This document shows positions 6,004 to 7,653 of a stretch of DNA of 7,653 bases, piece by piece. Every line of letters starts with the position of its first letter. Position 1 is the stretch's first letter. The position numbers and the translations under genes are program-made. The notes beneath the pieces are model-generated. The model made no database searches and was not told the origin of the DNA. It saw only the letters and a program-made list of their open reading frames with translations. This DNA is from Chitinophaga pinensis (GTDB lineage Bacteria; Bacteroidota; Bacteroidia; M30B66). The DNA lies in contig CALQRR010000070.1 in the NCBI GenBank assembly GCA_943333015.1, positions 1 through 7,653 on the forward strand, read 5' to 3'.

Positions 6004-6834
6004 ATGCGGAATTTTCTCCTCCTCATCAGAAGATACAATTTCTTCATTGTCTTTCTTCTGCTGGAGGTTGTTTCAGGTATTTTGCTTGTACGTAATTCAA
6101 CGTATCAGCGGGCTGCAATTGTCGGAACGAGTAACGACGTTATCGGACAAATGTATGCGGCATACAGCAATGTGACCGATTACCTGATTTTGGGAGAAAC
6201 GAACCGGATTCTTGCGGCTGAAAATGCACGCTTGCGTCGCGCCGATTCGGCTTCCTTTTATGATCCCAAATTCGAGATCATGAAAGTGAACGACTCCACC
6301 GGATTGCAGCAATACGAATATATCAGCGCACGGGTCATCAACAACAGTGTTACACGTGTAAATAATTACATCACACTAGATAAAGGCAGCATGCAAGGCA
6401 TTCGTCCTGAAATGGCTGTGATGGGAAGCAACGGCGTTGTTGGGATTGTGAAAGATGTATCGGAGCATTTCAGTACCGTTATTTCACTGCTTCACAGTAG
6501 TACGAAAATCTCTTCTAAAATCAAGAAAAACGATTACTTCGGCTCTACCGTTTGGGATGGAGATTCGCCTCAGTTTGCTCGCTTGCTCGATATTCCGAGT
6601 CACGCCCAGGTGACCGTTGGCGATACGATTGTGACGAGTTCCTATTCGGGAATTTTCCCGCGCGACATTTTCGTAGGAACGGTTTCAGAACTAGGAACAA
6701 CGGGGGAGAGTTTCAAAGAAATCAAACTTCGGCTTTCCACCGATTTTCAGAAGTTGTCGTATGTTTATGTGGTGCGCAACCTGATGAAATCGGAACGCGA
6801 TACACTCGAGGCTAAATCCATTGTGGTGCAATGA
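6004..6834 (+). CDS. mreC: Rod shape-determining protein MreC
   Basis: This 276-residue bitopic protein spans the inner membrane once and acts in the periplasm, where it binds and activates PBP2 and links it to MreB via MreD. A short basic cytoplasmic tail (MRNFLLLIRRYN) is followed by a single TM at about 12-29. A helical or coiled-coil stretch lies near 63-82 (ETNRILAAENARLRR). The paired beta-barrel domain starts near 105. It shows ARVINNSVTRVNNYITLDKG at 109-128, the GI-P-M-V---GVVGIV core at 132-149, and VGDTIVTSSYSGIFPRDIFVG at about 205-225. The C-terminus lacks an obvious low-complexity tail. The stop TGA lies inside the mreD start (ATGA at 6831-6834), indicating coupled translation of the two partners. 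Confidence 0.96.
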   Translation: MRNFLLLIRRYNFFIVFLLLEVVSGILLVRNSTYQRAAIVGTSNDVIGQMYAAYSNVTDYLILGETNRILAAENARLRRADSASFYDPKFEIMKVNDSTGLQQYEYISARVINNSVTRVNNYITLDKGSMQGIRPEMAVMGSNGVVGIVKDVSEHFSTVISLLHSSTKISSKIKKNDYFGSTVWDGDSPQFARLLDIPSHAQVTVGDTIVTSSYSGIFPRDIFVGTVSELGTTGESFKEIKLRLSTDFQKLSYVYVVRNLMKSERDTLEAKSIVVQ

Positions 6835-7364
6835 TAGGTGAGATTCTGGTTCAACTAATTCGTTTTATTCTGCTGATTTTTATCCAGGTTCTGGTTTTAA
6901 ACCAGATTGAGATTAGCGGCGAGCTCAACGGTTTTATCAATCCATATTTATATGTGTTGTTTTTACTGATGCTACCAGTTAACATCAATAAAATCCTGTT
7001 ACTTTTCTTGTGTTTTCTCACGGGACTTACCGTTGATATTTTTAGCGGAACTGCTGGGATGCATGCTTCTGCGTGTTTGGTTCTGGGTTTCCTGCGTCCT
7101 GGTTTTCTTCATCTCATCGCTCCGCGCGAAGGCTACGAAACCACCCTGAAACTTAACATGGCTGGCATGGGCGTGAGCACTTTCCTGATCTATGCTGCCA
7201 CCATGATTTTAATTCATCACCTCGTGCTTTTTTTGGTGGAAGCCTTTTCTTTCCTCAACTTCTTCGAACTCTTATTGCGCGTTATCACCTGCAGCATCAG
7301 TACGCTTCTGCTCACTGTCCTCAGTCAGTTCCTTACTCAGCGTAACCGCGAAGTCGCCAAATGA
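6831..7364 (+). CDS. mreD: Rod shape-determining protein MreD
   Basis: This 177-residue polytopic inner-membrane protein belongs to the MreD family, which scaffolds MreC and the elongasome. Nearly the whole chain is hydrophobic, with about five or six segments (near 7-25, 38-50, 53-70, 77-95, 112-138 and 143-168). The GLTVDIFSGTAGMHASACLVLGFLRP stretch around 65-90 carries the D-F/S-G-T--G--A pattern that typifies MreD. MreD is poorly conserved in sequence, so the call rests on this motif, the length and the position right after mreC. Its ATG overlaps the mreC stop and its TGA overlaps the mrdA start; both are 4-base ATGA junctions, which would help keep membrane partners in balance. Confidence 0.94.
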   Translation: MIGEILVQLIRFILLIFIQVLVLNQIEISGELNGFINPYLYVLFLLMLPVNINKILLLFLCFLTGLTVDIFSGTAGMHASACLVLGFLRPGFLHLIAPREGYETTLKLNMAGMGVSTFLIYAATMILIHHLVLFLVEAFSFLNFFELLLRVITCSISTLLLTVLSQFLTQRNREVAK

Positions 7365-7653
7365 ATCTTTTTTCAGACCGTAAATACGTCATCAGTGCGA
7401 TTTTCATTACTCTGGTAGTGATTTTCCTGCTGCGCCTTTTTTACATTCAGGTGATCGACGACCGGTATAAATTGGCTGCCAACGACAATGCCTTGCGCCA
7501 TAAAGTTGAATATCCCGAACGTGGTGTGATCTACGACCGGAACGGTAAAATCCTTGTATACAATGAAGCGGCGTACGATCTAATGGTTATCCCCAAAAGG
7601 GTAAAAACCATCGATACCGTTGACTTGTGCAAACTGCTCGATATTACTAAGGA
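7361..7653 (+). CDS. mrdA: Penicillin-binding protein 2, N-terminal 97 residues (cut by right edge)
   Basis: This is the start of the class B PBP that crosslinks peptidoglycan during cell elongation, working with RodA. The visible part has a short cytoplasmic tail and one TM at about 9-29. It is followed by FYIQVIDDRYKLAANDNALR (27-46), then RGVIYDRNGKILVYNEAAYD at 54-73, the hallmark opening of the PBP dimerisation (pedestal) domain in PBP2/FtsI proteins. The catalytic SxxK, SxN and KTG motifs lie beyond the window. The position after mreBCD favours PBP2 over the division paralogue FtsI. The ATG overlaps the mreD stop by 4 bases. It is truncated only by the window edge; no internal damage is seen. 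Confidence 0.95.
   Translation, partial: MNLFSDRKYVISAIFITLVVIFLLRLFYIQVIDDRYKLAANDNALRHKVEYPERGVIYDRNGKILVYNEAAYDLMVIPKRVKTIDTVDLCKLLDITK

Noticed and set aside
1..7653. CRISPR array, insertion sequence, tRNA or phage-like module
   Set aside because: No regularly spaced direct repeats, terminal inverted repeats with a transposase, cloverleaf-like sequence or phage genes were seen on either strand.

Overview
This 7.65 kb window looks like chromosomal DNA from a member of the Bacteroidota. Three things point there. The gene order is purH, mreB, mreC, mreD, then a class B penicillin-binding protein. Three start regions carry exact matches to the Bacteroidota -7 promoter motif TAnnTTTG. None of the start codons has an obvious Shine-Dalgarno sequence, which is usual for that phylum. 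The lipoprotein signal peptide and the orphan FtsX/MacB-type permease fit as well. A finer taxonomic call is not possible from this sequence alone.

Minus strand, positions 1-3120. From right to left in transcription order these are an ABC-transporter permease of the FtsX/MacB type (1876-3120), a 255-base gap with two short palindromes, a VIT1/CCC1-family iron/manganese transporter (913-1620), and a two-gene unit. The unit is a small PKD-domain lipoprotein (453-800) whose stop codon overlaps the start of an unrecognised membrane protein (1-456), which is cut by the left edge.

Positions 3121-3444 form a divergent intergenic region. It holds a promoter-like element for each flanking gene and two short inverted repeats.

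Plus strand, positions 3445-7653. A tightly packed operon begins with purH (last two steps of IMP synthesis). After 15 bases comes mreB, then mreC, mreD and the start of the elongation PBP2 gene (mrdA), cut by the right edge. The mreC/mreD and mreD/mrdA junctions are 4-base ATGA overlaps. Together mreBCD and PBP2 encode the core of the rod-shape elongasome: the cytoplasmic MreB filament, the MreC/MreD membrane scaffold and the transpeptidase. rodA would be expected just beyond the window.

The window is mostly conserved housekeeping DNA, and I found no convincing new multi-gene system. The least explained part is the coupled PKD lipoprotein and membrane protein pair at the left end.
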